From the NCBI GenBank assembly GCA_023897205.1, contig JAHWDD010000002.1, forward strand, positions 620,001-684,000: DNA of 64,000 nt, written 5' to 3'. The notes beneath the pieces were generated by a model. The model was not told the origin of the DNA, did no database searches, and saw only the letters and a program-made list of their open reading frames with translations. A program made the translations under genes and the position numbers. Each line of letters begins with the position of its first letter. Positions within the stretch are counted from its first letter, which is position 1. This document shows, piece after piece, positions 1 to 10,986 of the stretch. This DNA is from Exophiala sp. HKRS030. Its lineage: Eukaryota > Ascomycota > Eurotiomycetes > Chaetothyriales > Herpotrichiellaceae.

Positions 1-1002
1 ACTCACTCGGGAGTGGTTGAGCGCCGAGGGTAAACGAGGGACGCTCGACTTTCGCAAACTTGGCGCTTTCACCTCGTTCGACGGGAACGAGGGAAGCAGC
101 AGAGAGTCCTGGCTCGCTGAAGCAATCATCTCGATTGCGTTGGCCGGAAGATCAGGAATTTCAAACAGAGTGGCTTCGGCGGCGCGGTATCCGTTGAGAG
201 ACGAACTTGACGATGTCCGTCTCGCTGGTCGTTTAGGCGGCAGGAAAACCTCCTGGGACAGAGGACTCTGTGCCGATGTGTTTCTTCGCTTGCCCCGGTG
301 AGGACTACTGACGATCGATATCAGTGACGGTCGTGCTCGTGGCTGTCGGTAAGAGACCGGGGTCGCCGTCTCGATGGGTGAGAATGTTTCGTCGCCTTCC
401 GGGTCTGGGGTGTGGACCTCGGACGATACCGGAGAGGAGCTCAACACCATCGAGTAGCGATCATATCTGAAGTCGGACCACGACGCCAGGGACGCCTCGA
501 GGACTGGTTGTGGTGAAGGAGGAATCACAATCCGAGTTCCTTCCATGGCTATCTGCATGACGTCTTCATGCTCTGGTATTTCGAGCTTGAGAGGAGTGTC
601 GGTGGAAGGTTCATAGATGCTGGGTCGACCAAAGGTCGCTCTGTCTTGTCGAGGCTCGTCAGGCGTCAAGACACTGCATTCTGAAGGTGTTTCGACCGAG
701 GACTCTCGTTCAAAGCGTTCTCTGTCTGTGGCCATGTCGTCTGCCGAAGAGGCTTCCGAATCTTCCAGGTCGTTCGTCAAACTAAGTTTATATCTGGTAT
801 TTTGTCTGTTGTTCTTCGTGGGTCCTTCTTGTTCCAGAGCATTCAACTGCAGGCGCTGTTGGGTGTTCCGTTGCCGCACAGAGGCCGCAGTCATTGTCCT
901 CGCTTTCAACGCTTGTTCCATTGTGCCTGTAGTCTGCGTTTGTGAAGGAGGCGACGATAGGTGAGTGGAAGACGTGGTGGCTGCATCATGCAAAAAAGCC
1001 AT
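1..1002 (-). CDS. Hypothetical Ser/Pro-rich protein, 5' part (cut by window edge)
   Basis: An open frame of 334 codons runs on the minus strand from an ATG at 1002 to the window edge without a stop. The reading frame is also open upstream to a TGA near 1116, so a further 5' exon is possible; 1002 is the first in-frame ATG. A second in-frame ATG lies at 921. The protein starts MAFLHDAATTSSTHLSSPPS and is rich in Ser, Thr, Pro, Glu and Arg with no transmembrane segment, so it looks largely disordered. Short acidic and basic stretches alternate and there are SSP/TP-type sites that could be phosphorylated. I do not recognise a domain. The last six bases read GTGAGT on the coding strand, a good splice donor, so the exon may end exactly at the edge. 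It is coding rather than chance because 334 stop-free codons with no simple repeats are unlikely. Confidence 0.7.
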   Translation of the reverse strand, partial: MAFLHDAATTSSTHLSSPPSQTQTTGTMEQALKARTMTAASVRQRNTQQRLQLNALEQEGPTKNNRQNTRYKLSLTNDLEDSEASSADDMATDRERFERESSVETPSECSVLTPDEPRQDRATFGRPSIYEPSTDTPLKLEIPEHEDVMQIAMEGTRIVIPPSPQPVLEASLASWSDFRYDRYSMVLSSSPVSSEVHTPDPEGDETFSPIETATPVSYRQPRARPSLISIVSSPHRGKRRNTSAQSPLSQEVFLPPKRPARRTSSSSSLNGYRAAEATLFEIPDLPANAIEMIASASQDSLLLPSFPSNEVKAPSLRKSSVPRLPSALNHSRVS

Positions 1003-3901
1003 TATACGAGGTGCAAAGAACTCTTTCAAGAAGTTCTTGCAGAAAGTCTGGAGAGGCCGGAGACAGCTGTCACCTGGAACTCTAACAGTAACAGGGTCCG
1101 TCTCATGTGGCCAGAAGATGCTTCAAAGAGGTCCAAAGGGAACGGGAAGATCCTTGGACCGGGTGGATATTCAGATCGTAATTGTGGACTGGCATCCTCG
1201 GTTACATAGATGCACGAAGTGGGTGGGAGGCAAGCCACAAATACCACATCTTTGCTATAATTGTAGGTCACCGACAAGGGTATCTGGCAGACCATCGAGA
1301 GGATCCTTGCTGCATGGGGAGAGCAAACGATTCCAACTAGACACAACAGGAAAGGCGGAGAACAGAGCATAGTCGATCTCACATTGCAAGGCGAGATTGC
1401 AGGAAACCGAAATCACGAAGCGATGAGTTAGGTTATTCTTTTTATGGTCGGATTTTCTTTTTAGGATCCAAAAACCATCCCCCAGTGTTCTGCACTCCGG
1501 AGATAGCGCGGGAGACGTGTAAAGAGGTCTGCTGCAAGTTCCAGGGGGCCGGTGGAGTCGAGGAGAGGCATTGACACAAAATCCCGAAGTCCAGCGTTTC
1601 ATCCTTGACATGCGGTGAACTCGTCCTTGTCCTTGGGAATGAGCGGTGAGTGTCAAATTCTCGCATGCTCTCTTCGATCGTCTTTCGTTTCACGGGCGAA
1701 AAGCTTCTGCAGAGAATGGGAACTCCGATCTGCCCACTGTACGCACGGTACAAATGGGAGGCCAACGGAAATGAATTTCGATTTAGACGGGCCAAATCGC
1801 AACGGGGTGGAGAGTTGCCCTTGATTGCCCGGGCGGAGAGGTGTGGATGAGGCTACAGTACAGGAGCAGGGACTAACGTAGCAAACTCGCTTGCATATTA
1901 CGTCTTCTGGGGAAGCTCTCTCAGGGTAACATGCCCAGAGAAAGGCACCACATGACTGATACTACTGTAAAGGCCTTGCAGGAGGAGTATGTAGTTTGTT
2001 GTCGTCGTACAGCATGGCTGCGAGGGACTTAAAGTACCAACGAAGAGATTCACTGGTCCAAGTTGATATTCCGCGTACCGTTTGAGGGTAATTTGGGAAA
2101 TGTGATAGAGGCTTGAGAATGTGACCAACGAGCATCATCTATACGAAATCCTAAGAGTGTGTTTTGCGCAGTCAATACGTTACCATAGGTACGGAGTAGC
2201 ACAGAACGATGCTCATTTCAGCCTCTTGTGTACCGCCAGGAACCAGCGAACGACACCGAGCCGCTAGAGCAACAAGGTCGGTTGTCGGGGTTGTTTTTAG
2301 GCGTCAGTGGCGCTGGACTTGTAACGATAGTCGGTTCTTTCGGGGTTTCGCTCATGTTTTGAAGAGAGTCCAGGTCCCTTGATCCCGGACGCTTTTCCGT
2401 TCAAGTAAAAGCCCAAAGGGGTCAAAAAGTGGTCCATCCTGGCAAGCAAAAGATACTGTACAGTTAGATGTCCAACAGCTACTCCGTATTTACGGCCTGC
2501 GCGGCTTGAAGATGCTCCTAAGACTCCGCCCTTTAGGAGTCGACAGGGATGCACTTTCACAGGGTTCACCAGGTTACCTCTCCAACAGATTGCATATCTT
2601 GATAGCTGGCCAACACTAGACTTGCTATGGAGTACGGTACCAAACTTCTCGGACTAGTGATTGGGGGTGTTGTCGATAGCCTTATCCCGCACTTAAGAGG
2701 CAGGCCATTGACCTACCGTACAACTGGTGGTGATCGTACCCATAAATGCATAACAATGTCGAAAAAGTCGCCGCTATTGATATGAATATGATTGAATTAG
2801 AGAGAGACGCTTGAACATGTTGCCCAGAAGGTACAGTAGGAAACGGAACTTGTTGATGCCGTAAGGCTGGGCGGTAGGAATTGCGCACACCCACCTCTGC
2901 ATTACATACAAGGCTATACCTAGTACTTATCAATGGATAGGCCACAGCGGCCACAGCGGGAAGGAGTTCCAGGCCGCCGAGCACAATGGTCGGATCTTCC
3001 AGGTCGTACATATGGGCATCTCGTCCATCTGAGCGTGGTGCTTCCATGACTCAAGTCGAGAGGCAGGAGGACCTACAGAGGTAGCGTTCTGAATATAGAA
3101 GACGAACAAAAACACTCTCACAAAGACTCGGAATTGTGATCTGACTCAAGTTTGGAATTTCACATTTTCAGTCTTATCGATGTGCGGAAGGAAGGAGACA
3201 TGTATATCTCTCTCTCTCTCTTTTGTGTTATCCAATCTGTTAGGCATCTAAAAGTTATTAAATACGTCTTTTTGTCTTTGAATTTGGAAAATGGAAACCG
3301 CTGCAATTCATTAGAAACACGGAGATTCCAAAGGTGGAAACTCACTCACCAACCTTGACATCTTCGTAGGCGGCAACCGCACTTTTCGTACTGAAGCCAC
3401 ACCACCTGCTAAGTCTTAATACTAGCCTCAGGTTTAACATAGCCATCATCGAAGCCGAGGATCGCAAAGAACAATGAAGCTCGTAATATTGCAAGGCTAT
3501 GTTAATTCAGGGATGGTCACGTGTCTTGATAGGTACCTAGTGAAATAAAGGGATATTGAGAATGATGAGTACCTAGACACTCATAAGGACAGTAATAACG
3601 ATAAACTTATCACTTACTCAGTCATGTGTCTCTTACAAAGGTATCTCTATGGCGAATGGCAATTGTGGGTCACTCCAGTGTTGAGTATAGCCTTGTGCGT
3701 AGTGTAGAGGTGGGTGTGCTTAAGATCTATCGCTGGTATGGAGTGGGAGTTTTTCTTTTTGAGAAGTATTCTTCGATTTTGTATCTCAATCATTCATACA
3801 TCAATTTGAAGCTCAGAGAACATAATTTTGAGAGTCCCTCCCGCCTCGTGATCGTTCATGGACGAGCCCAACTTCTTACTCAGTCGCCACCACAAATCCT
3901 T
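1003..3901. other. Intergenic stretch, no supported gene
   Basis: This 2.9 kb holds only short, mutually overlapping frames in both directions with no recognisable protein similarity. It contains two copies of the dispersed 9-mer TACGGAGTA/TACTCCGTA (2190-2198 and 2480-2488), a short CT run near 3207-3221 and a 7-bp inverted repeat (2515-2521 with 2533-2539). A 121-codon minus-strand frame at 2682-3047 has two hydrophobic stretches, but I cannot support it as a gene. The part near 1003 probably includes the promoter of the left-edge gene. Confidence 0.5.
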
Positions 3902-5665
3902 TCATGGCAAGTTGAAGTCGACAACAATTCGTCTGCACACACGTCAGTGATTTCCGATATTCTTGACAAACCAGTTTCCTGGCATCGACTTACCCTGCAA
4001 CCTGACCATTCTTGAGCTTCTGGACTGACTCGTTCCACTGACTCAATCCAACGACCGTAGGCTCGAGGTGGAGTTTTCCTGGATGAAACAACATGTTACG
4101 TTAGATATGTGCACATCCATAAACACCCTCTCTTTTAGCCAGATAGAAATCACTCACCGCGTTTGGCAAAGTCCAGTGTCTCATCAATGTCGGCCAATGA
4201 GCTGACCAAGGTACCTCTCACCGACTGGCCTCTGAAGACGATTTGTCCAGGGTTCAGGTCGATATGATATTTTCCATCAGGAGGAAGACCGATACTAAAT
4301 ATTGAGGGAGGCGATTAGCGTGTGTGACCCTTCAAACGTGCCAGATCTCTGGCTACTCACCACATGACTTTGGCCAGAGCTCGGTGGCCGACGTAGTTGA
4401 GTGCGATTGGGTACGATTGTACAGCTGAGCTTCTCGTTAGCATCGGACTATACTCGAAACTTCCGATCATGATTGATAATGGTTTCTTGGGAAAGGCACT
4501 GAACTCACCAGTCACAAACACGCCATGTGCACCACCTTCGGTAAGTTCAAGCACTTGCTTCACCGGGTCACCTTCCTTGAAGTCGAAAAAGTGTTCAGCG
4601 CCCAGGCTCATGGCCAATTTACGGCGTTCGTCTCCGGTATCTACCACGATCGGTCGTATGCCCATGGCAGAAGCGAGTTGAACACCCTGAATACCGACAC
4701 CACCACCTCCGCCGGGGAAGACGGCCCACTGTCCAGGCCGGAGACCGGATTCTTTGATCGAAGTATAGATCGTGGACGCCGAACACATGACCGGTCCTGC
4801 CACGTAATCCGAGACACCCTGGACGATATTGTCAACTCTCGTTCATACATAGAGACAAACCAGACAGAAGACTTTTTAGCCTTCATCGTAACATACATCA
4901 GGTATCAGCTGGCGGGAAAATCAAAAAGTTAGCCAAACATCCCTTCGTCAATTCTTGAAAAGGATCAGCTTACCGTGGTATAGCTCTCCGGGCACACGAC
5001 ATATTGCTTGTACGATCCTGGAAGAACATCAGCGACTTACCACTTCTCTTATCGACTTGGCTCAAGCCAAAAGAGACATACCGTCACAGTGAAGTCCAGT
5101 GAGAACACCCTTGAGACAATAATTGTCCTTTCCGGTCCTGCAATACTCGCATTGATGGCACACATCTTGGATAGGCTTGAAGCCGGCACGCTGACCGACC
5201 TTGAAGCCGGTCACCTCTTCACCGACCTTGACAATGACGCCGGCACCTTCGTGGCCGGCACACTTGACGCCAAAAGAAGACATGGAAGGAACGGCCCAGT
5301 CATTGAGCATGTAGTGAACGTCGCTCAAACAAAGACCGGTCGCATTGAGCTTGACAAGTACATCTCGAGGACCTAGAGCAAAGGGACTCGGCTTAGCAAA
5401 AGCAACGTTGTACTGGAGACATCGGCAGCATCTTGGTAAAATAATGTCAAGGGGGAGCGCGTACCGATCTCTGGCACTGGCACCTTCTCGACCTCAATAT
5501 GGAAATTGGGGCCTTCGTTTTTCTGTCAAGAGGTTTGTGTCAGTGATACATGGTGTTGTTGTGAGGCCGTGGGTTATGATGGCTGTCTGCTTCAGTTGGT
5601 TGACGTACCACGACCCCGGCTATGCATTCCTTGGGGATATCGAACACTGGGGCTGACTCGGACAT
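3902..5665 (-). CDS. Zinc-dependent alcohol dehydrogenase (medium-chain, propanol-preferring type)
   Basis: This is a medium-chain NAD(P)-dependent alcohol dehydrogenase split into about ten exons. The start ATG is at 5665 (MSESAPVFDIPKECIAGVV, exon 5609-5665) and the stop TGA at 3902-3904 (last exon RIVVDFNLP). The third exon carries the catalytic-zinc region (GHEGAG) and the four structural-zinc cysteines in CHQCEYCRTGKDNYC. The next large exon carries the Rossmann glycine motif GGGGGVGIQGVQLA. Fungal relatives of about 350-375 residues share the endings of each block (GPVMCSAS, MCIGLPPDG, VRGTLVSS). One exon (4897-4908) is only 12 bp and encodes LIPD; without it the conserved IPDGVSD segment would be lost. 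The reaction is reversible oxidation of primary alcohols to aldehydes in the cytosol. The physiological substrate cannot be told from sequence. Confidence 0.88.
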
Positions 5666-6547
5666 GGTTGGTCAGATTGTTGAAATTAGTAGGACAGTAA
5701 CAAACAATATGCAATTGAGATGTAGTATTCAGCAAGCTGTGTCAGGGTGATGCAGTGCTAATACGGTAACAAAAAAGCGTCATCGAAGAAGTGAGAAGTT
5801 CAGATGAGAAGACTTGCTGCTCGTTCTCACCCCTCAAGGTTATATAAAGAAAGAAAATTGGCATAACAGCAGGTCGTTCCACAAGCACAACAACCGCGGG
5901 TAATGGAATGAGGCCCTCTTCGGTGCCACATAAGGTGTGTTCGTTCACTCAATACGACCAATAGACCGGGAGGAGGGAGGGAGGAGCATGGGGAAGCAAA
6001 GAACCGCAGGGGGGCCTCCTCCATCAGCAAGCGCTTCAAACTCGGCATCATCAAATTCGATATTCGCCTACCTCGTCAATCTCGGGGCGAAAGGTTCACA
6101 GTAAGACGTACGAGTACATGCGGAGTACGAGTAAATGTAACTCTTACCGAGTACAGCTGTCCGGAGTACATGTAACGAAAGAACCCGCGGGGGGCTTACG
6201 GAGCTCTATGAAGATCGTATGTCACAGATGCATTTTACCTTATCCTAAAGAGGGAGAAGTACATTGCCCATATCAGGTACAACATGTCCTCCTCATGCGG
6301 TAGACCTCGGTGACACTTTCCTTCCCTGTACTATGTAGTACAGCTTGGTGGCCAGACAAAAACCCCCAAAGTGAACAATGCATAAATGGGGCTCATCATC
6401 TTCTTATGTTGCTTACTACTTGTCCAGACAGCGAATATCAGCATCGAAACCAGACACCCGTCTGATTGTGCTACCGTCGGTATCTATGACCTATATAGTC
6501 GATGGTACGGAGCCGCCGGTAGAACAGAACATGTGTTAACAGGCCAG
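5666..6547. promoter_or_regulatory. Upstream region of the alcohol dehydrogenase, with GAGTAC-rich patch
   Basis: No gene is supported in these 0.9 kb. The part next to 5665 must hold the alcohol dehydrogenase promoter; an AT-rich TATATAA lies about 170 bp upstream of its ATG (near 5840). Bases 6105-6175 hold four GAGTAC hexamers and a repeated GAGTACATG unit. A G-rich unit (GAACC, then CGC or CAG, then a G run) occurs near 6001 and again, imperfectly, near 6181. Confidence 0.4.
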
Positions 6548-8337
6548 TTACGATTTCGTCGCATTCCAGTCTTTCATCCATCCTTGGACGATTTGAACCA
6601 GCTGTGATTGAGCTTCAGCTACTGGGCGAGGTGGCAGTTGAGGCGTGGTCTCGTTAGGGAACTGTTGATTGTTAGTGGAGCTCTCAATTTATATGATCAC
6701 ATCTAAATTGGAGACATCCAGAAAGGTAACAACATCTCGAACTTCACCAAGAAAGGCTCAACTTACCAGGCCATTTTCGTCCCAATGGTGGACAGCGCCA
6801 GCGATCATGATGACAGGCTCACTGGCATTGCTCGTTCGGTTCAATTGATCTGGAACATCCAGAGTTGCAAGCGGAGTCGCCGGACGCCACGGGTCAGCCT
6901 CACCCCCGACAAATGCGAGTCGAGGGTACGAAATGTTGAAGCCACCATACTTGTTTATCGCCGTGAGATTGGGAGCGTGGTGAATGTCGAATGCCAATCG
7001 ACAAATCAACGTCTCGTACTCCAGCGTCAACAAGCGGGAGACCAGAGGCAACTTGTTCTTCGGCACTCCCGATCCGGTCTGGAAATAGCCCCATTCAGTG
7101 CAGACTTGGTAAGACCACGACAAAGAGTTATAATTTGCAAGAGTCTTGTCGGCATACATTGGAGCTGAGGCATTGTGACTGTTGTAGCACTCATCCAAAG
7201 TGCCGTCGCACGTTGCAGCACCATAACTGTCGTTGGTCCATGCCATGTAATTCAACAAAGGGGTGGTCAGTGTTTTCGACTCGTTACCCCAACCTCCAGC
7301 TTCTACCAAAGACGACGCGGTGGACGCCCTGGCATTGGAAGAGGGCCAGAGAACTTTGTTTGAGGTGATGTTTCCGCAGTAATAGTGGAAATCGAGAACA
7401 TTGACCGCCGGATCCCAATTGCGGCTTTGCCAACCACCGATGCCGTATGAAGCGACATTCGCAAAGTCATCATTATGGGTGAGTGTCTCCAGGCCGAAGC
7501 CGGCCTTGAGTTGTGTGACAGTCTTGGTGTCGTTCTGTTTCAGAACGGTATCCAGGATGTTGGTGAGCTTGACATGGTTCTCGATGCAATCAGAGGGTGC
7601 ATACTCGCGGACAGGCTCATAGTACTGCCAGAAATCGTAGATGGCTTCTGTCACTCCGGAAGAAGAGATCGCTCCCCAGTACAAGTCAGGATAAATCTTG
7701 CGCATGAACGCAGCGAAGCCGCCTGCATATGAGCCTCCGTATGTTATGTACGGTGTATGCGGAGCAGTCAAGTTCACATGTTCGAACCCAGGAAAGACAA
7801 CATGCGAGGCGAAATATGCTTGATCGGCCAGGGCTTGTTCTGTTGTCAGGAATCGAAGCGACTTCGTGGTCAAGTTTTTGGTTGGGAAACTTGTGCCATA
7901 GTACCTGTGCTCGAGGACGACTCCAATGCCGTTGGTTGCGTTGGACAGCTGAGCTAGAATGCCCTTCTGAAGATATACCAATCTGGTCGAGGCATCTGTT
8001 TCACCACTTTGCAAGACTATGACGGGACCACCGGGCTTGTAGTATGTCGCATCGAAGAAGTATCGCAGGTTGAACGAGGCATTCGTATGAGGTTCATACT
8101 GGGATTCGTTGTGGAAATGGTCTATGGGAACGGAGATGTTATGGGCAGGATATAGCTCGTCCGGGTCAATGTCATCGCGCCGGTGCAGATGAAGTGGTGC
8201 AGGAGCAATTATCCTACGGTACGTGCGAGGTCAGTATATCAGGATGTTTCGCTATGCTTCTTCAAGGAAACCACCACTTGCCTTGAAAATGCAACGCCGC
8301 AGAGAGCGGTTGCGGTAAGCAGGACAGACCCCTTCAT
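6548..8337 (-). CDS. Secreted serine peptidase, family S28 (Pro-X carboxypeptidase / DPP7 type)
   Basis: Three exons (8282-8337, 6767-8213, 6548-6661) join in frame to 538 residues, the normal size for fungal S28 enzymes. Exon 1 starts MKGSVLLTATALCGVAFS, a clear signal peptide, followed by a dibasic RR that may be a propeptide site. The catalytic serine lies in GGSYAG, the aspartate probably in GEADPWRP and the histidine in GAVHHWDENG. Many N-x-S/T sites agree with secretion and glycosylation. S28 enzymes release residues C-terminal to proline, usually at acidic pH, and serve in external protein use. Intron 1 begins GC rather than GT (AAG|gcaagt), a known minor splice class; the join restores the frame. 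The last exon adds a 37-residue tail ending WNATKS. Confidence 0.92.
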
Positions 8338-9457
8338 GTTGTGTATATTCTACCTGCGCCAGACTTGCGAACAAGCGTAGGAGCCTGTTGAAGCATACGT
8401 ATATATGACGAGCAAGCCGGAGGGCGAGCAAGGCCGTCTGGCCTGAACGCAAGCTTTATCATTGTGCACCGGCGATTGCTTTGCTAGCTTCGCCTTGAGA
8501 ATGTCACCTCGGAAGAGACATGATAGTAGCGATTAGGAAGGTCCTGAGGCTATGACAGCATTGTATCGTGGTGATGCAACGTACACGAGCACATGTCCTT
8601 CTTATAACGGCAAGGCGCCGAGATATTGAGACGGTGCGCAGGGAACAGGCGAGGAGACAGCCTATCGTGTCGAGCCTGTGGAACAGTCCATGCTCAAGAC
8701 TAGTGAGTCCGGGCGATCTGTAGAGCTTCGGGGGCCACTTGGAGTTCAGCAAGCCCCAGTTGATAGGGGACGATTGCGGGCAGCTGTGTGTTTGGAGATA
8801 AGATCAACCGGCATCGTCGTCTCGACGCCACCCGCGGCCTTCCGCCTATATGATGGGTTGATGGGGGTCGTGTGCCTGAGCTGCTTCGTACTCGTACTCG
8901 TACTGGCCCCAGCATGAGCGATACATTGGAGAGATCCAGATTATGCGGTGATCGAGCACGCGCTCAATAGCTCCATATCATTGTGACCTTGTTGGAATAG
9001 CTGCGAGACAGAGATACAGATTCTGTTTGTTTCGACATTTGTACAAAAGGCTGATGGACTCTCATTTCAACACTCAGTCTTTTTGATCGCACTTTCAACT
9101 CGGGATTTGATCGGGAGAAGAGACAAGACACTCCCTGGACTCAATGGTCACTGTTGGCTGTGAGCCGTCAACTGCGATACACGGGGGAAAGATGAATATA
9201 GATCTCGCATATCATAATGCTTGTCGGAAGGATTCTCGGATTTACTCTGCTCAATCTGCAAAAGTCGAGTTTCAGAGTCAAATGGTGAATATGAATTGGT
9301 CTGAATTTCTCTCTTTCCTAATCGAGACTTTGCATCCACCGCTATCCCTGCTTGAGTCCAAGTGCTCTACATATCACAGGGCGGACTCATGAACGCTTCT
9401 TTTCCTTTCAACTTTTGACATCTCTTTTTCTTCTCCCATTGCTTATGAGCTCGTATA
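8338..9457. other. Intergenic region, no gene seen
   Basis: About 1.1 kb between the peptidase start and the SDR stop. Only short overlapping frames occur. The 8338-8900 part is the likely promoter of the peptidase gene. A run of CGTACT-type repeats lies near 8886-8906. Nothing else stands out. Confidence 0.5.
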
Positions 9458-10632
9458 TTACTGCCCATTTGCCAACAACACTCGGCCTCCGTCAACACAA
9501 AGGCATCGACCATCGACGTATGCCTAGTTCACTAGCATTAGTATTGCAATGACCGTCCAAGGTGTACATAATCAATGGATCTCACCCCAGCTTGACTGCT
9601 CAAATATAAAACTGCTCCAGCAATATCCTCCATCTTGCCTATGCGACCTGCCGGCATGGCTTTGAAGAGGTCCGCAAATTGGTTACCACCCTCTTCCACT
9701 GGATTCATCTTACTGGGAATGACTGTGATCAAATCAGAACCTGTCTCACCACCGCGTTATGATGGCACTTACACCCGGGATTGATGGCATTGACCCTAAC
9801 ATACCCTGTGACGAGATGACAGTCAGTGCCTGTTGGAAATGTACAACTCACCCAAAACCATGCAACTCACAACTTGCGTATTTGGAAGCCAGTAATGCCA
9901 CCAAATGATCAATAGCAGCTTTGCTCGCGGCATAACTGGTCAGATCAATGTTCGTACAGTTGTGCATGCTCGCACAGCTGCTGGTTATGACCATGACACC
10001 TCGTCCTTCATCTCTCCCTCTGCGACCATCCCCGAGATCGAGATTGCTCGCTGCTGCCAACAACTTCAGCAGTGCCACAGACAAGAAATAATGTGCCGTC
10101 ACATTGACTCGGAAAGTGTCGTCCCAGTCGGAATGTCTCGAGGACCACAATGAAGCTTGCAGTTCGTCCAAGGATGCAGTCTTCACATTGCACATTTCTG
10201 GAGGGTCCCGTCGAATGCCAGCATTCGAGCAAAGAATGTCCAGGTGAGTCTCGTTCTTCTCAATCTCATCAGCAATGGCAGCGATGCCTTCTTTCGAAGA
10301 AACGTCACCAGCAAATCTGGCAGTTCCTAGTCAGCATCCTGCGATTGAGTTATCCCTGAGCATCCTTTACCCTATTGCCGTACCCCCACTCGCTTTTCCG
10401 AGTCGCGACAACTCTGCCACTGCTCCTTGAATGTCATCTGTTGGTAAAGCAGTAACATAGACCTTGGCACCATTCGACACGAGACCCTTGACAGTGTCAG
10501 ATTGAACGGCGAGTATCGTTTTGTCTTCAACTTTACCTTGGCAATCATCAATCCAATCCCGCTGCATCCTCCAGTCACGAGGGCAACTCGACCCTTGACA
10601 CCAAATAGGTCCGCTACCGAAAGAGTTGACAT
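9458..10632 (-). CDS. Short-chain dehydrogenase/reductase (classical SDR)
   Basis: Six exons give an SDR of about 300 residues. Exon 1 begins at the ATG at 10632 (MSTLSVADLFGVKGRVALVTGG) and carries the cofactor motif TGGCSGIG. Exon 3 carries the active site: Ser in ITSSCAS and YAASK with the catalytic Tyr and Lys. The following small exon encodes VRVNAINPG, the next IPSKMNP and MPAGRIGKMEDIAGAVLYLSS, and the last AYVDGRCLCVDGGR before the stop at 9458-9460. These are the standard C-terminal SDR blocks. SDRs of this class reduce or oxidise carbonyl/hydroxyl groups with NAD(P)H; the substrate is unknown. The insertion between NVTAHYF and the active-site Ser is somewhat longer than usual and Gly/Arg-rich. 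It is divergent from the P450 gene, with about 350 bp between the two starts. Confidence 0.85.
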
Positions 10633-10986
10633 GGTGTCTTAAGATTACTTCCAACAATGAGAACCATGAAAAAGACCGTTCTAGGAACCATCTTAATGTC
10701 ACACGCAACATGTGGAAACACGATCTGCAACCGTGCCCACTACGCAAATATTCGACTCGTGCTTCTCCGTCCGGTGGACCGACAGTGTCTCGCACAAGTC
10801 CGTTGGTATCCATGCGTTGCAACGTCTCACATGAACGATGGCCTAGGGTGGCACACTCAATGTGAAAATATAACTGTGCTCAAGGGTTCTGAGAACTCGA
10901 GACTTTTCAAATCACTGAATCATCCTGATCAGAAAATTTCCCTGCCCTCTTTTCCTCCACTACATTCATTTCCGCGCCCTCCCTCC
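10633..10986. promoter_or_regulatory. Divergent promoter region, SDR / CYP504-like gene
   Basis: The SDR start (10632, minus) and the P450 start (10987, plus) face away from each other across 354 bp, so both promoters must lie here. The last 60 bp before the P450 ATG are pyrimidine-rich, as is common just upstream of fungal starts. I see no clear TATA box. Shared control of the two genes is possible but not shown. Confidence 0.5.

Noticed and set aside
2682..3047. 121-codon minus-strand frame with two hydrophobic stretches
   Set aside because: No start context, no family resemblance, no splice partners, and surrounded by equally long chance frames.
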